8,198 nucleotides of DNA from an uncultured Erythrobacteraceae bacterium (GTDB taxonomy: Bacteria > Pseudomonadota > Alphaproteobacteria > Sphingomonadales > Sphingomonadaceae): NCBI GenBank assembly GCA_950071875.1, contig CATMNW010000093.1:1-8198 (forward strand), read 5' to 3'. The notes below the pieces were generated by a model, which was given only the letters and a program-made list of their open reading frames with translations, did not search any database and was not told the origin of the DNA. Of the stretch, positions 6,909-8,198 are shown one piece after another. The position numbers and the translations under genes are program-made. Position 1 is the first letter of the stretch; every line of letters begins with the position of its first letter.

Positions 6909-6927
6909 TCCCGGCTGATGACCGGGA
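6909..6927 (-). promoter_or_regulatory. Short hairpin upstream of the serA ribosome-binding site
   Basis: TCCCGG (6909-6914) and CCGGGA (6922-6927) form a six-base-pair inverted repeat around a seven-base loop. It ends a few bases before the AGGA ribosome-binding site of serA. On the transcribed strand it is followed by AAAACG, so it is not a terminator. It may shape serA translation or simply be GC-rich background. Confidence 0.35.
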
Positions 6928-6945
6928 CGATAAGGGGGGAGAGGC

Positions 6946-6968
6946 GGCGGCCCGGTAATCGGGCCGCC
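6946..6968 (-). promoter_or_regulatory. Strong GC hairpin in the serC-serA gap
   Basis: GGCGGCCCG (6946-6954) pairs perfectly with CGGGCCGCC (6960-6968) around a five-base loop, giving nine G-C pairs, and three further pairs can form past a single bulge. It begins eight bases after the serC stop codon. In the serC-to-serA direction it is followed by CTCTCCCCCCTTATC rather than a run of T, so it is at best a weak or Rho-assisted terminator. An mRNA-stabilising or processing hairpin that sets the serC:serA ratio is equally possible. Confidence 0.5.
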
Positions 6969-6975
6969 CGCCGGA

Positions 6976-8133
6976 TCAGCCGTTCTTGACGGTTTCGTAT
7001 GCCCATTCGATCCACGGCAGCAGGCGTTCAAGATCCTCCTGCTCGACCGTACCACCGCACCAGATGCGAAGGCTCGGCGGTGCATCGCGGTAGCCGTTGA
7101 AATCGTAACCTACGCCGCGATCCTCGAGCAGCTTGACGATTTTCTTCGGCACGCCCGCCTTGTCTTCGTCGGACAGCTGGTCGTACCAATCACCCTGAAA
7201 AACCATGCAGATGCCGGTGTTCGTGCGCTTGGCGGGATCCACGACCATATTGCGCAACCACGGGGTTGCCTCGATCCAGTCGAGGACGATCTTCGCATTC
7301 GCATCGGCGCGTTCGAACATCGCCTTGCGGCCGCCCATTGCCTTTGCCCATTCAAGCGCGTCGATATAGTCTTCGGTGGCCAGCATCGAAGGCGTGTTGA
7401 TGGTTTCGCCGCGGAAGATGTCTTCGTTGACCTTGCCGCCCTTCTTGAGGCGGAAAAGCTTGGGAAGCGGCCATTCGGGATCGTATTCCTCGATCCGCGC
7501 AACCGCCTTCGGGCTCAGGATCAGCATTCCGTGCTGCGCTTCGCTGCCCATCACCTTCTGCCAGCTGTAGGTCGTGGCATCGAGCTTGGCCCAGTCCATC
7601 TCCATTGCGAAAACAGCGCTGGTCGCATCGTTGATCGTTACGCCTTCGCGTCCTTCAGCGAGCCAGTCGGTGTTCGGAATCTTCGCACCACTGGTCGTAC
7701 CGTTCCAGGTAAAGACGACGTCATTGTCCTGCGGGATAGAGGCGAGGTCGGGGATCTCGCCATATTCCGCATCGAGCGTTGTCAGCTTCGGCAGCTTCAG
7801 CTGCTTTACCGCATCCTGGATCCAGACGTTACCGAAGCTCTCCCAAGCCGCGACGGTCGCGGGTCGGTCGGGGCGCAGCATGGTCCACATGGCGCATTCC
7901 AGCGCGCCCGTGTCCGAAGCCGGCATAATACCGACAAGGTAATCCTCGGGAACGCCAAGCATCTCCTTCGACAGGTCGATGGCGTATTTCAGCCGCGCCT
8001 TGCCGAGGCTGCTGCGGTGCGAGCGGCCGAGCGATTCGGTCTTGAGATTGGAGGCGTCCCAGCCCTTGCGCTTGGCGGTGGGACCGGACGAAAAGAAAGG
8101 ACGCTCCGGCTTCAGAGCGGGTTGGTCAGTCAT
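6976..8133 (-). CDS. serC: Phosphoserine aminotransferase SerC, alphaproteobacterial/archaeal type
   Basis: SerC transfers an amino group from glutamate to 3-phosphohydroxypyruvate to give phosphoserine, the second step of serine synthesis, using PLP in the cytosol. The 385-residue protein has the opening RPFFSSGPTAKRKGWD (11-26) and SHRS (38-41) typical of the divergent SerC subgroup of alphaproteobacteria and methanogens. Asp169 in INDATSAVF is the expected PLP pyridine-nitrogen contact, and Lys193 in SWQKVMG the Schiff-base lysine. The segment RLKKGGKVNEDIFRGETINT (228-247) is a conserved phosphate and substrate region. The start at 8133 is set by a strong AAGGAG (8141-8146) seven bases upstream; a start at 8193 would make the leader coding and is unlikely. 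This Shine-Dalgarno sequence lies in a hairpin. It is the first gene of the apparent serC-serA-hisZ unit. Confidence 0.97.
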   Translation of the reverse strand: MTDQPALKPERPFFSSGPTAKRKGWDASNLKTESLGRSHRSSLGKARLKYAIDLSKEMLGVPEDYLVGIMPASDTGALECAMWTMLRPDRPATVAAWESFGNVWIQDAVKQLKLPKLTTLDAEYGEIPDLASIPQDNDVVFTWNGTTSGAKIPNTDWLAEGREGVTINDATSAVFAMEMDWAKLDATTYSWQKVMGSEAQHGMLILSPKAVARIEEYDPEWPLPKLFRLKKGGKVNEDIFRGETINTPSMLATEDYIDALEWAKAMGGRKAMFERADANAKIVLDWIEATPWLRNMVVDPAKRTNTGICMVFQGDWYDQLSDEDKAGVPKKIVKLLEDRGVGYDFNGYRDAPPSLRIWCGGTVEQEDLERLLPWIEWAYETVKNG

Positions 8134-8198
8134 GTATTCTCTCCTTGCAGAGAGCTCGCGCGGCGTTGGGACCGCGTGGCCCGGAGGCGGCAATAAAG
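8134..8198 (-). promoter_or_regulatory. Structured serC leader RNA with sequestered Shine-Dalgarno (serC-motif candidate)
   Basis: The 65 bases before serC can form two hairpins on the minus strand. The one nearest the start has CUCUCU (complement of 8149-8154), loop GCAA (8145-8148), and GGAGAG (complement of 8139-8144): five Watson-Crick pairs plus one G-U closing a GNRA tetraloop. The strong AAGGAG ribosome-binding site is partly in the loop and partly in the stem. Upstream, GGGCC and GGUCCC (8168-8182) form a second stem with one bulged U and loop ACGC. A conserved 'serC' leader RNA motif is known upstream of serC-serA operons in alphaproteobacteria. Position, gene context and the two small stems agree with it, but I cannot confirm the consensus from memory. 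The promoter and any 5' part lie outside the window. Confidence 0.5.

Noticed and set aside
6946..6968. Intrinsic terminator after serC
   Set aside because: The hairpin is strong but is followed by a C-rich stretch with only two T, not a T-run, on the transcribed strand.
5676..6989. Plus-strand open frame of 437 codons antisense to serA
   Set aside because: SerA catalytic residues and domains are intact on the minus strand; the antisense product looks like a compositional artefact.
6888..7085. 66-residue N-terminal extension of SerA
   Set aside because: It overlaps serC, reads through the intergenic hairpins, and lacks similarity to SerA. The standard N-terminus begins at 6887 with a ribosome site.
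8134..8193. 20-residue N-terminal extension of SerC
   Set aside because: It would turn the structured leader and the strong Shine-Dalgarno into coding sequence. The family N-terminus fits the start at 8133.

Overview
The window looks like chromosomal core-genome DNA from a GC-rich alphaproteobacterium. The protein sequences and gene set point most to Sphingomonadales, perhaps an Erythrobacter- or Novosphingobium-like organism. That placement is inferred from protein style: the long SerC and SerA forms, HisZ next to serA, and a DUF1622 membrane protein. No marker gene confirms it. I see no mobile element, tRNA, rRNA, CRISPR array or phage gene.

Layout. The minus strand, read from the right edge, carries serC (8133-6976), serA (6887-5304), hisZ (5276-4164) and a small DUF1622 membrane protein gene (4119-3730). 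All face the same way with gaps of 88, 27 and 44 bases, so they look like one transcription unit. Further left, still on the minus strand, is purA (start 1123), cut by the left window edge after 374 codons. Between the DUF1622 gene and purA, a three-gene block on the plus strand encodes an aldo/keto reductase (1310-2128), the tRNA U34 hydroxylase TrhO (2176-3126) and an Omega-like glutathione S-transferase (3119-3733). The block runs divergently from purA across a 186-base region. It converges on the DUF1622 gene so tightly that the two stop codons share one CTAG palindrome.

How the genes fit together. SerA and SerC perform the first two steps of serine synthesis from 3-phosphoglycerate. Serine feeds glycine and one-carbon units into purine synthesis. 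HisZ is the regulatory partner of short-form HisG, the ATP- and PRPP-consuming entry to histidine synthesis. PurA commits IMP towards AMP. The minus-strand genes therefore link serine/C1, histidine and adenylate supply. The plus-strand block is redox and tRNA modification and seems functionally separate.

The most interesting non-coding signals are RNA-level. Immediately before serC, a GCAA-tetraloop hairpin sequesters a strong Shine-Dalgarno sequence, and a second small hairpin lies upstream; this resembles, by context, the alphaproteobacterial serC leader motif. Two hairpins sit in the serC-serA gap. The purA upstream region holds three dyads. A GC-rich fold covers the trhO start. Most of the window is otherwise ordinary core metabolism, and I found no convincing undescribed protein system.
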